Assembly (NCBI GenBank): GCA_052389435.1
Contig: JBQTIB010000190.1
Coordinates: forward strand, 1-29,066
Direction of reading: 5' to 3'
Length of the DNA: 29,066 bases
Source of the DNA: JBQTKD01 sp052389435
GTDB taxonomy: Bacteria > Actinomycetota > Actinomycetes > Sporichthyales > Sporichthyaceae
The position numbers and the translations under genes were made by a program. The notes below the pieces were generated by a model. That model was not told where the DNA came from. It ran no database searches and saw nothing but the letters and a program-made list of their open reading frames with translations. Below, one piece after another: positions 22,291 through 29,066 of the stretch. The stretch's first letter is position 1. Each line of letters begins with the position of its first letter.

Positions 22291-24267
22291 GTGGGACGAC
22301 GCCGGTCGAGCGGGCGCTCCGTCGCGGTCGTGGGCATGGTGGTGCTCGCGATCGGCGGGCTCCTGCCGGTCGCCTCCGCGACCACGCCCCCTGCGCCGAC
22401 GGAGTCCGGCGAGATGCTGCTCTCCTACGGCCAGCCGCGGACCGCCGCGGCCGCCGCCAAGCCCGCACCGAAGGTCAGCGCCCAGCGGCTGAAGAACCGC
22501 TACCTCGTCACCTTCCGCCCGGACACCGACCGCGAGACGGTGCGCGCCGCTCGCCGCACCGCGGAGGACGCCGGCGGTCGGGCCTACTACACCTACTCCC
22601 GCGCCGTCCACGGCTTCGCGGCCGAACTGACCGACGCCGCGTTGGATCGCCTGCGGCGCGATCCGCACCTGTCGAGCATCGAACCGGACTTCAGCATCTC
22701 GGTGGCCTCGGTCTCCAACGACGCCGTCGTCCAGAACGACCCGGAGAACTGGGGCCTGGACCGCATCGACCAGCACGCACTGCCCCTCGACCGCTCCTAC
22801 GGCTTCGAGCAGACCGGCGCGGGCGTCACCGCCTACGTCATCGACACCGGAGTGCGTTCCACCCATCGCGAACTCCTCGGTCGCGTCGGCGACGGCTTCG
22901 GCGCCGTCGACGACGGAAACAAGGCCGAGGACTGCAACGGCCACGGCACCCACGTCGCCGGCATCCTGGCCGGCACCACCTTCGGCGTCGCCAAGAAGAC
23001 GCGCATCGTCTCGGTGCGCGTCCTGGACTGCGAAGGCTCGGGAACGATCTCCGGGGTCGTCGCCGGCGTGGACTGGGTGACGAAGAACCACCAGGGCCCG
23101 GCGATCGCGAACATGAGCCTCGGCGGCGTCGTCTCCGACACCCTCGACAAGGCCGTGCAGGCCTCGGTGAAGTCGGGCGTGCACTACGTGGTCGCCGCGG
23201 GCAACGAGGGCGAGCAGGCCTGCTCCTACTCCCCGGCGCGCCTGGACGAGGCCATCACCGTCGGTGCCACCGGACGCACGGACGAGCGCGCCGACTTCTC
23301 CAACTTCGGCCCGTGCGTCGACCTGTTCGCCCCCGGGGAGGACATCTTCTCGGCCGACGGCACGGGCGACTCCGCGACCGCGGTCCTGTCCGGTACGTCG
23401 ATGGCCGCTCCGCACGTGTCCGGTGTCGTCGCGCAGTACCTGCAACTCCACCCGGCCGCGACCACCGCGGAAATCCGCGCGGCGCTCGTGCGGGTCGCCA
23501 CCCCCGACGTGCTGCGCGGGATCGGCACCGGTTCGCCCAACAGGCTGCTGTTCTCGGTCCTCGGGAACGCCCCCGCACTCGGGGACGGCCCGGCGATGGG
23601 GGTGCCCACCATCGGTCTGGGACCGGGCAGCGCCGCCGCGGACGGAGCGGTCGCGGTGACGGTTCGCCTCGACCCGGCCGCCTCCGGCGAGTCCGCGCCC
23701 GCCCGTCACGAACTCCAGCGCAGTACCGACGGCGGCAAGACGTGGACGCCGGTGCCCCTGCCGGATCAGCGGGCCCGGGCCGTCGGTCTGGAGGTGGCCC
23801 CCGGCGCGCTGCTGCTTCGTGCACGGGCGGTGGACGCGCAGGGCAGGCCGGGACCGTGGGCGCAGGCGCCGCCCCAGCAGGTGTCGCTGTTCTCCCAGAG
23901 CCAGTCGACGGTCTACGAACCCGCTTCGGCGTGGACGGACACGCCCACGCCGAGCGCCGCCGGGAGCAGCGTGCTCGCCTCCCAGCAGGCGGCGTCCACC
24001 GCGACCTTCACCTTCACCGGAACCCAGTTCGCCTGGCTGTCGGGCCGCGCGAGCTCCGCCGGCCGGGCTGCGATCTACGTCGACGGGCGGATGGTGACCA
24101 CGGTCGACCTGTCCGCGATCTCGCCCCGGGCCCGCCGGGTGGTCTACGTCTCCGAGGCCCTCGCCCGCGGTCGGCACACCGTCGTGGTCAAGGTCCTGTC
24201 CGGCCCGGTGGGCAAGACCGCCACCGCGGGCGGAGTCGACGTCGACGGCTGGGCGACCGCCGGCTAA
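22291..24267 (+). CDS. Secreted subtilisin-like serine protease (peptidase S8) with I9 propeptide
   Basis: 658 aa from GTG 22291. A signal peptide (GRRRSSGRS, hydrophobic core, PVASA with cleavage after ~residue 30) sends it out of the cell. Residues ~50-125 (NRYLVTFRPDTDRETVRAARR...AVHGFAAELTDAALDRLRRDPHLSSIEPD) are an inhibitor_I9 propeptide. The catalytic triad is intact: Asp185 in YVIDTGV, His218 in GHGTHVAG, Ser370 in GTSMAAPHVSG, with the oxyanion Asn in AAGNEGE. This resembles proteinase-K/aqualysin-type S8A enzymes. The last ~260 residues are a beta-rich extension (HELQRSTDGGKTWTPV, then a region ending FTGTQFAWLSGRASSAGRAAIYVDG), perhaps for surface or substrate binding. The SD is weak (GGGGATGGGG). 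It is convergent with the next gene, whose stop overlaps this one. Confidence 0.93.
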   Translation: MGRRRSSGRSVAVVGMVVLAIGGLLPVASATTPPAPTESGEMLLSYGQPRTAAAAAKPAPKVSAQRLKNRYLVTFRPDTDRETVRAARRTAEDAGGRAYYTYSRAVHGFAAELTDAALDRLRRDPHLSSIEPDFSISVASVSNDAVVQNDPENWGLDRIDQHALPLDRSYGFEQTGAGVTAYVIDTGVRSTHRELLGRVGDGFGAVDDGNKAEDCNGHGTHVAGILAGTTFGVAKKTRIVSVRVLDCEGSGTISGVVAGVDWVTKNHQGPAIANMSLGGVVSDTLDKAVQASVKSGVHYVVAAGNEGEQACSYSPARLDEAITVGATGRTDERADFSNFGPCVDLFAPGEDIFSADGTGDSATAVLSGTSMAAPHVSGVVAQYLQLHPAATTAEIRAALVRVATPDVLRGIGTGSPNRLLFSVLGNAPALGDGPAMGVPTIGLGPGSAAADGAVAVTVRLDPAASGESAPARHELQRSTDGGKTWTPVPLPDQRARAVGLEVAPGALLLRARAVDAQGRPGPWAQAPPQQVSLFSQSQSTVYEPASAWTDTPTPSAAGSSVLASQQAASTATFTFTGTQFAWLSGRASSAGRAAIYVDGRMVTTVDLSAISPRARRVVYVSEALARGRHTVVVKVLSGPVGKTATAGGVDVDGWATAG

Positions 24268-24995
24268 CCGCCCGCGAAGCGCGCCGCGTAGCAGTCCGCG
24301 AGGTCGCGCAACGCCGTTCCGCCGGCTCCGGAGAACGAGGACCCGTGCATGATCGCGAGCGTCGTGGGCTCCAGGTCGGCCAACCGTCGAATGGTCGGCG
24401 CGGTGTCCGGGGTCAGGCTCGTGGACCGGAACATCGCCTCGGCCTGGTCCGCGGCCTCGACGAGGTCCCGGTCGGTGACGGCCGGACCGGCGCCGACGTG
24501 GGAGAACAGATCGCCGCAGAACAGGGTGCCGGTGCTCTCCTCGTAGAGCACCCGAGCGTCCCAGCCGTGCGGCACGTGCGGGGTGTCGATGTGCCGGACC
24601 CGCTTGCTGCCCAGGTCGATCGTCTCGCCGTCGGCCAGGGCCCGCGGCGGTCGATCGGCCAGGTCGTCGAGGGAGACCATGCAGCCCATCGCCCCGTGCG
24701 CCACCTGCGCTCCGGGGGCGACGCGCAGGAACTCGTTCATCGCGCCGCACTCGTCGGACTCGAGGTGGCCGAAGGCGATCCAGCGCAGGTCGGCGACCGG
24801 CAGCACCGTGGAGATCGCCTCGCTGACCAGCGGAAACATCCCGCGCGGCCCGGTGTGGAACAGCAGCGGGGCCTCGTCGCGGATCAGGAACTGGTTGAAG
24901 GTGAACCCGCTCGGTCCGACGTCCGGCACGAACGTGGAGATCCGGAAGATCTGGTCGCCGATCTCGTCGACGACGGTGGAGGGGGCTGCAGACAT
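24264..24995 (-). CDS. Stand-alone ODP/flavodiiron-like metallo-beta-lactamase-fold protein
   Basis: 243 aa from ATG 24995 with a good SD (AGGAG). The motif GHLESDE gives His77, Glu79 and Asp81; then His143 (TPHVPHGWD), Asp162 (LFCGDLFSHVG) and His217 (IMHGSSF). This H-x-E-x-D...H...D...H set is the di-iron ligand pattern of flavodiiron (rubredoxin:oxygen oxidoreductase) proteins, not the H-x-H-x-D-H of hydrolytic lactamase-fold enzymes, and the Asp81-His143 and His143-Asp162 spacings (61 and 18 residues between) agree. No flavodoxin domain follows, so an electron donor would have to be separate. The role could be O2/NO reduction or sensing, or hydrolysis; this cannot be decided from sequence. 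Stop TAG (24264-24266) overlaps the protease TAA (CTAA). Confidence 0.85.
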   Translation of the reverse strand: MSAAPSTVVDEIGDQIFRISTFVPDVGPSGFTFNQFLIRDEAPLLFHTGPRGMFPLVSEAISTVLPVADLRWIAFGHLESDECGAMNEFLRVAPGAQVAHGAMGCMVSLDDLADRPPRALADGETIDLGSKRVRHIDTPHVPHGWDARVLYEESTGTLFCGDLFSHVGAGPAVTDRDLVEAADQAEAMFRSTSLTPDTAPTIRRLADLEPTTLAIMHGSSFSGAGGTALRDLADCYAARFAGG

Positions 24996-25183
24996 GGCGC
25001 GGCTCCTGTTCGTGTCAACCCTGCCCGGGCGGGGCGTCGTGGCCTACCATTCCTATCGAGTCCACACGGGTGCGTCATGTGTCCCCGGGTCTCAATATGA
25101 AATGCCGTCGTGGAAACCCAGTTCGGCTGGGGCTGCGTTCGTGCAACGCGCCGCGAGGCGACCATCGCATCACGGTGGACTCA
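24996..25183. other. Intergenic region upstream of the ODP-like gene
   Basis: No supported gene. On the minus strand ATGACG and TAGGAA stand 17 nt apart about 55-80 nt before the ATG, a plausible promoter. TTGACA at 25013-25018 (minus) is too close to the start to act as a -35 box. A hairpin CCCAG-TTCGG-CTGGG lies at 25117-25131 and, read on the minus strand, is followed by TTT; it may be a second terminator after the phosphodiesterase gene. Confidence 0.35.
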
Positions 25184-25213
25184 CCGCCCCACCGGCTTCG
25201 GCCGGTGGGGCGG
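25184..25213 (-). terminator. Perfect 13-bp terminator hairpin with TTCG loop
   Basis: CCGCCCCACCGGC (25184-25196) pairs perfectly with GCCGGTGGGGCGG (25201-25213); on the plus strand the loop is TTCG (CGAA on minus). It begins 2 nt after the stop codon of the phosphodiesterase gene. No T-run follows. Confidence 0.8.
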
Positions 25214-25215
25214 AC

Positions 25216-25866
25216 CTACGTCGCGGCCACGGTCGCGAGGACCTCGGCGGCGTCCGAGGTGACCCCGTCGACCCCCGCGTCCACGAGGCGGCGGGCGCGG
25301 TCCACGTCGTTGACCGTCCAGCACATCACCGCCGCAACCCGCTCCCGTAGCCGGTCGACGACCTCCGGGGTAAGGAGCGTGTGCCGCACCGTCACGGCCG
25401 CGTCGGCGAGCGGCGGGCCGGCCAGCACCGAGGCGAGCGCTCGAGCGTCGGCGACGGTCCGCCAGGTGCGAAAGCCGTGCGCCCGCAGCGCATCGAGGGT
25501 GTGCCAGCCCTTCGTGCTCACGACGCAGCGCCCGCGATCGGGGTCGGCCGCGGCGAGGAGTTCGACGAGGTCGAGCGCCGCTCGACCCACGTCGCACTTG
25601 AGGTCGAACAGGATCGCCGAGCGAGCCGGAACCGCGGCGACGGCCCTGGCGAGGTCGATCTCGGCGGCCACGCGGCGGCGCACGGTGAACGAACGCCGAT
25701 CGCGGCGCACGAGCGGAACCCGTGGGTGCAGGGGGAGGTAGTGGGAGCTGACGAGGTGCTCCGCGTGGGCCTGAACGTCGATCTCGAAGACTTCGGCGCC
25801 GATCTCGGCGAGTTCGGCGCACCGCTCGGGGTCCGCCGGTGCACGGTGTGCGATCGCCAGGACCAT
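25216..25866 (-). CDS. Glycerophosphodiester phosphodiesterase-like protein
   Basis: 216 aa from ATG 25866 (MVLAIAHRAPADPERCAEL). GDPD family: His7-Arg8 in AHRAP (usually HRG), Glu28 and Asp30 in FEIDVQ (metal ligands), His42 in VSSHYLPL (usually HD), FDLKCD (usually ELK), then CWTVNDVDRARRLVDAGVDGVTSDAAEVL, the typical C-terminal end with W.VN and GVDG..SD. It would hydrolyse glycerophosphodiesters to glycerol-3-phosphate and an alcohol. There is no signal peptide, so it is cytosolic. It is shorter than most members and has changes next to the catalytic residues, so activity on the usual substrates is uncertain. CAGGCT ends 6 nt before the ATG, hinting at leaderless expression. Confidence 0.82.
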   Translation of the reverse strand: MVLAIAHRAPADPERCAELAEIGAEVFEIDVQAHAEHLVSSHYLPLHPRVPLVRRDRRSFTVRRRVAAEIDLARAVAAVPARSAILFDLKCDVGRAALDLVELLAAADPDRGRCVVSTKGWHTLDALRAHGFRTWRTVADARALASVLAGPPLADAAVTVRHTLLTPEVVDRLRERVAAVMCWTVNDVDRARRLVDAGVDGVTSDAAEVLATVAAT

Positions 25867-25995
25867 GTCGGCAGCCTGCCGGCCCGCAGTGGAGCGACAC
25901 ACCGTGGCCTCCTCGCCGTCGGGCGTTGCAGGTGACCCGCGGGAGGTAGGACAGACTGGGACCTCTAGCCGGGAAGGGCAGGACCGAAGCCGCGC

Positions 25996-27339
25996 ATGGG
26001 TGAAGCCGCCGCACTGCTCGCCGCGTTCGCCCTGATCCTGGCGTGCGGGGTGTTCGTGGCCGCCGAGTTCGCCCTCCTGTCGGTCAACCGCACCGCGGTC
26101 GAGCAGGACGCCGCCGCCGGCGAGAAGGGCGCCCGCGTGGTGCTCGCCTCGCTGCGCTCGCTCACCACCCAGCTCTCCGGCGCCCAGGTAGGCATCACGC
26201 TCACCAACCTGGCCATCGGCTTCCTTGCCGAGCCGACGGTCTCCGAACTGCTGAAACCGCACCTGCTCGACGCCGGACTGTCCGAGAACGGCGCCCGCAC
26301 GGTGGGCGCCGTGACCGCGCTGGTGCTCGCGACGATCCTGACGATGGTGCTCGGCGAGCTCGTGCCGCAGTACCTGGCGCTGTCCCACCCCTATGCGGTG
26401 GCGAAGGTGGTGGCCGGACCGGTCCGCATCTTCACCCTGATCACCCGCCCGCTCTCCCACGGCCTGAACCTCGCCGCCAACCGGGTCGTCTCGGCCTTCG
26501 GCGTCGAACCCACCGAGGAGTTGGCGCACGCCCGCAACCCCGAGGAACTCGTCTTTCTCCTCCAGAAGTCCGCCGAACACGGAGCCCTGCAGGACACCAC
26601 CGCCGAACTGCTCCGCCGCGTCCTGACCTTCGACGACAAGCGGGCCTCGGACGTGATGACGCCGCGGACCAGGGTCGCGACCGTGGGGGCCGCCGACACG
26701 GTCGCGGACCTGATGGCCACGGCGCGCGAGACGGGCCGAACGCGCTTTCCCGTGGTGGGCGAGACCGTCGACGACGTCCGCGGGGTGGTCACCCTGCTCG
26801 ACGCCTACGCGGTCGCGCCTCCGGACCGCGAGACCACCCGCGTCGGCGAGATTTCCGCGGCGGCCCACCTCGTCCCCTCGGTGCTCCCGCTCGACGACCT
26901 GCTGGCCGGGTTGTTGCGGGAGCGCGTGCAGTTGGCGGTCGTGCTCGACGAGTTCGGCGGCCTCGACGGGGTCGTGAGCCTGGAGGACCTGCTCGAGGAA
27001 CTCATCGGCGACGTACTCGACGAGCACGATCAGGACCAGTTCTCCGCCCACCAGGCCGATCCGGGTTCGCCCGAGGACGAATGGACGCTCTCCGGGCTGC
27101 TGCGGCCCGACGAGGTCCGCGACCTCACCGGCGTGGAGATCCCCGACGGCGGGGCGGTGTACGAGACGCTCGCCGGCCTGGTGATGGCCGGGATGGGCCG
27201 GGTGCCGATGGTGGGGGACAGCATCACGGTGCCGCCCGTCGAACTCGAGGTCCTCGCCATGGACGGTCGGCGCGTGGACCAGGTGCGGATGGCCCGAATC
27301 CAGACGGTCGAACCGACGGGGGAGCAGGTGCCGTCGTGA
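25996..27339 (+). CDS. CNNM/CorC-type membrane protein (DUF21, CBS pair, CorC_HlyC)
   Basis: 447 aa from ATG 25996. The order is DUF21 membrane domain (~1-200) with TM segments LLAAFALILACGVFVAAEFALL, an internal LSGAQVGITLTNLAIGFLAEP stretch and VGAVTALVLATILTMVLGELVPQYLAL; a CBS pair (~215-340) starting RASDVMTPRTRVATVGAADTVADLM and containing RFPVVGETVDDVRGVVTLLD and QLAVVLDEFGGLDGVVSLEDLLEELIGDVLDEHD; and a C-terminal CorC_HlyC domain (~355-435). Bacterial members (CorC, MpfA) are linked to Mg2+ or Co2+ export, although often annotated as hemolysins; the ion here is not known. The stop overlaps the next start (GTGA). The 129-nt gap upstream holds TAGGAC as a possible -10 box; the SD is weak. 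Confidence 0.92.
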   Translation: MGEAAALLAAFALILACGVFVAAEFALLSVNRTAVEQDAAAGEKGARVVLASLRSLTTQLSGAQVGITLTNLAIGFLAEPTVSELLKPHLLDAGLSENGARTVGAVTALVLATILTMVLGELVPQYLALSHPYAVAKVVAGPVRIFTLITRPLSHGLNLAANRVVSAFGVEPTEELAHARNPEELVFLLQKSAEHGALQDTTAELLRRVLTFDDKRASDVMTPRTRVATVGAADTVADLMATARETGRTRFPVVGETVDDVRGVVTLLDAYAVAPPDRETTRVGEISAAAHLVPSVLPLDDLLAGLLRERVQLAVVLDEFGGLDGVVSLEDLLEELIGDVLDEHDQDQFSAHQADPGSPEDEWTLSGLLRPDEVRDLTGVEIPDGGAVYETLAGLVMAGMGRVPMVGDSITVPPVELEVLAMDGRRVDQVRMARIQTVEPTGEQVPS

Positions 27340-28388
27340 ACAACCTCGGCCTGGGCATCGCAGGATCGATCCTGCTGCTGCTGGCGAACGCCTTCTTCGT
27401 CGGCGCCTCCTTCGCCCTGGTGTCGGCCCGCAGGTCGCGCATCGAGCCGCTGGCCGCCACGTCTCGGCGGGCGAGGCGGACCCTGCAGGCCATGGACCGG
27501 CTCCCGGAGCTCATGGCGGGCGCGCAGTTGGGCATCACCATCTGCTCGGTCGGCCTGGGCGCGCTGGCCGAACCCGCCATCGCCCACGCGCTGGAAAGCC
27601 CGTTGGACTCCATGGGAGTGCCACCCGGCTGGGTTCATCCGGTCGCGTTCTCGGTGGCGCTGCTGCTGGTGGTGCTCGCCCACGTGCTGGTCGGGGAGAT
27701 GGTCCCGAAGAACTTCACCCTCGCGCTTCCGGACCGCGCAGCCGTGCTCCTCGCGCCGGCGTTGGCCACGTTCTCCTCGATCCTCGGCCCGATGCTCACG
27801 GCGATCCGAGCGACCGCCGTCGGGCTGCTCAAGCTGATGCGGATCAAACCGCCGAGCTCCGTGGAGCACGTGTTCGGCGTGCCGGAGGTCGCGGCCATCG
27901 CCGCGGAGTCCCATCGGGAGGGGCTGCTCGACGACGAGGAGTACCGCCTGATGGAGCGTGCGCTCGACTTCACCGCGCGGCGCGCTCGAGACGTGGCGAT
28001 CCCACCGGAGCGCCTCCACACGTTGCCGATCGACGCGTCCCCGGAGCAGATCGAGGCTCTTGCCGTCCGCACCCGCCACATGCGATTCCCCGTGGTGGAC
28101 GGATCCGGGCGTGCCGTCGGCTACGTCCACCTCAAGGACCTGCTCCACGAGGGAAAGACCGCGCCGGGGGCGTTGCGCCGAGGCCCGGTGATTCGGGATC
28201 TGCCGGCCATCGCCCCGGACACCCCGCTGCCGGACACCCTTGCCGTCCTGCGCGAAGCGCGTGCGCCGATGGCCGTCCTCGGCACGAAGGCCCGTCCCGT
28301 GGGCGTGGTCACCCTCGACGACGTGATCGTCGCGTTGGTGCGAGCCGGCGGGGCCCCGCCGGCCTCCCCGGCACCGATCGGTCCCTGA
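27336..28388 (+). CDS. CNNM-type membrane protein, second of a pair (DUF21 + CBS, no CorC_HlyC domain)
   Basis: 350 aa from GTG 27336, overlapping the previous stop (GTGA), with GGGGGAGCAGG as SD. The DUF21 domain has IAGSILLLLANAFFVGASFALVSARRSRIE, LMAGAQLGITICSVGLGALAEP and PVAFSVALLLVVLAHVLVGEMVPKNFTLA; the invariant GE.VPK is present. A CBS pair follows (~205-335; ARDVAIPPERLHTLPIDASPEQIEAL, MRFPVVDGSGRAVGYVHLKDLLHEG, PVGVVTLDDVIVALV). The C-terminal CorC_HlyC domain of its neighbour is absent; the chain ends in a Pro-rich tail. The two proteins probably form a heteromer. Its stop lies 63 nt before the first rrn promoter. Confidence 0.92.
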   Translation: MNNLGLGIAGSILLLLANAFFVGASFALVSARRSRIEPLAATSRRARRTLQAMDRLPELMAGAQLGITICSVGLGALAEPAIAHALESPLDSMGVPPGWVHPVAFSVALLLVVLAHVLVGEMVPKNFTLALPDRAAVLLAPALATFSSILGPMLTAIRATAVGLLKLMRIKPPSSVEHVFGVPEVAAIAAESHREGLLDDEEYRLMERALDFTARRARDVAIPPERLHTLPIDASPEQIEALAVRTRHMRFPVVDGSGRAVGYVHLKDLLHEGKTAPGALRRGPVIRDLPAIAPDTPLPDTLAVLREARAPMAVLGTKARPVGVVTLDDVIVALVRAGGAPPASPAPIGP

Positions 28389-28451
28389 CCTGCGCAAATG
28401 CGGTCAAACGAGGTCGACGCGCCGCGAGCCACGCCGACGTGTCACCTCGAT

Positions 28452-28480
28452 TTGACTCGGTAGGCGGCCGCTCGTAATGT
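28452..28480 (+). promoter_or_regulatory. rrn promoter P1
   Basis: TTGACT (28452-28457), 17-nt spacer, TAATGT (28475-28480): a near-consensus housekeeping-sigma promoter about 460 nt before 16S. The start point is expected near 28487. Confidence 0.8.
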
Positions 28481-28568
28481 TCTCCATGTCGCGCCGAGCA
28501 GGGAGCAACGGACACCAGCAAGACAAGGTGGCCGGTCCCGCAGCGAGACCCCCCGGAACTTAGAGAAA

Positions 28569-28596
28569 CCGGAATCGCGTCCAACGCGACATCCGG
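28569..28596 (+). other. Hairpin between rrn P1 and P2
   Basis: CCGGA (28569-28573) pairs with TCCGG (28592-28596), and TCGCGT (28575-28580) with ACGCGA (28584-28589) around CCA. It would form in transcripts from P1 only and may affect RNA folding, processing or elongation. Confidence 0.5.
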
Positions 28597-28647
28597 ACTA
28601 TAACCACGGGGTGGCGAGCCCGGAAGTCACATCGCGAAACATGCGAT

Positions 28648-28676
28648 TTGACAAGCACGATCCGGTCCCGTAAGTT
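28648..28676 (+). promoter_or_regulatory. rrn promoter P2
   Basis: TTGACA (28648-28653, perfect -35), 17-nt spacer, TAAGTT (28671-28676). The start point is expected near 28683, about 256 nt before 16S. Confidence 0.85.
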
Positions 28677-28682
28677 TGGAGA

Positions 28683-28938
28683 GTTGCCCCGAAAGAGAGT
28701 CGAGAGACTCGAAGCGGTGTGCATCCGTACCTTGAGAACTCAACAGCGTGCCGAAAGTCAATGCCAAATAACCCCGTTCGTGGGTGCGGCAGGCTCGGTC
28801 ATTCGACCTAGTCAGCGCATTTCACGACGGTTCCTTTGGTAATCGATACTGAGTTCGTCAGTGGCTCAGATCGATATGCCAGGACACTCCGGTGTCTGGC
28901 CCAATCCGCTTCGCCGCGGACGGCCGAACAACAAGACA
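28683..28938 (+). other. Pre-16S leader (antitermination / processing region)
   Basis: GAGTC-GAGA-GACTC (28697-28710) is a small hairpin just after the P2 start, placed like a boxB. CTTGAGAACTCAACAGCGTG (28731-28750) is the block conserved ahead of 16S in actinobacterial rrn operons, as I recall it from mycobacterial and streptomycete leaders. A bulged hairpin, CCAGGACAC-TCCG-GTGTCTGG, lies at 28877-28897. The distal part should form the processing stem with sequence beyond the window. Confidence 0.7.
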
Positions 28939-29066
28939 TCAACGGAGAGTTTGATCCTGGCTCAGGACGAACGCTGGCGGCGTGCTTAACACATGCAAGT
29001 CGAACGGTGAACCACTTCGGTGGGGATCAGTGGCGAACGGGTGAGTAACACGTGGGCAACCTGCCC
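28939..29066 (+). rRNA. rrs: 16S ribosomal RNA, 5' end
   Basis: AGAGTTTGATCCTGGCTCAG begins at 28946, which corresponds to E. coli position 8 and places the 5' end near 28939. It continues with GACGAACGCTGGCGGCGTGC, TTAACACATGCAAGTCGAAC and GGGTGAGTAACACGTGGG. The short V1 loop (GGTGAACCACTTCGGTGGGG) is of the actinobacterial kind. Only about the first 128 nt are inside the window. Confidence 0.98.

Noticed and set aside
25013..25018. TTGACA as -35 box of the ODP-like gene
   Set aside because: It is only about 17 nt before the ATG, so a matching -10 would fall inside the coding region; the upstream TAGGAA is a better candidate.
22224..25100. 958-codon open frame covering the protease
   Set aside because: It lies in another frame of the same strand as the S8 protease, is extremely Arg-rich, and runs through the convergent ODP-like gene; a shadow.

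Overview
High-GC DNA with dense, strongly GC3-biased genes, overlapping stop/start junctions and an F420-type luciferase-like oxidoreductase points to an actinomycete. The right edge confirms this: the first ~128 nt of a 16S rRNA gene read like Actinobacteria (GAACCACTTCGGTGGGGATC, then GGGTGAGTAACACGTGGG). I cannot name the genus from this.

Layout. 1-1122 (minus) is the N-terminal 374 codons of a multi-HAMP signalling protein that runs off the left edge. 1407-1928 (plus) is a GNAT acetyltransferase. 2017-5168 (minus) is a three-gene set: lipoprotein, FtsX/MacB-type permease, and an ABC ATPase fused to a cyclic-nucleotide-binding domain. 5227-9696 (minus) is a complete urease operon, ureABCFGD, with each gene overlapping the next; an SRPBCC protein (9724-10188) lies just upstream. 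10252-11037 (plus) is an LLM-class oxidoreductase, followed by a strong hairpin, a 53-aa secreted peptide and a SAM-dependent methyltransferase. 12268-20701 (minus) is recC-recB-recD. On plus follow a D-threonine-aldolase-like PLP enzyme (20852-21913), a 377-nt intergenic region rich in inverted repeats, and a secreted subtilisin-family protease (22291-24267). On minus are a stand-alone flavodiiron-like (ODP) metallo-hydrolase (24264-24995) and a small glycerophosphodiesterase-like protein (25216-25866). On plus are two coupled CNNM/CorC-like membrane proteins (25996-28388), then the rrn control region with two near-consensus promoters and the 16S start.

Most of the window is ordinary chromosomal housekeeping: urea hydrolysis, double-strand-break repair, ion-transport-like proteins and rRNA. 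The least explained parts are (i) the cNMP-domain ABC exporter with its partner lipoprotein, (ii) the secreted mini-peptide preceded by a 40-bp-period direct repeat, (iii) the possible structured RNA between the aldolase and protease genes, and (iv) a motif CAGCCCCCACWGTCA shared by hairpins in front of two unrelated genes. No insertion sequence, prophage, CRISPR array or tRNA was seen. All functional assignments come from reading motifs by eye; no database was searched.
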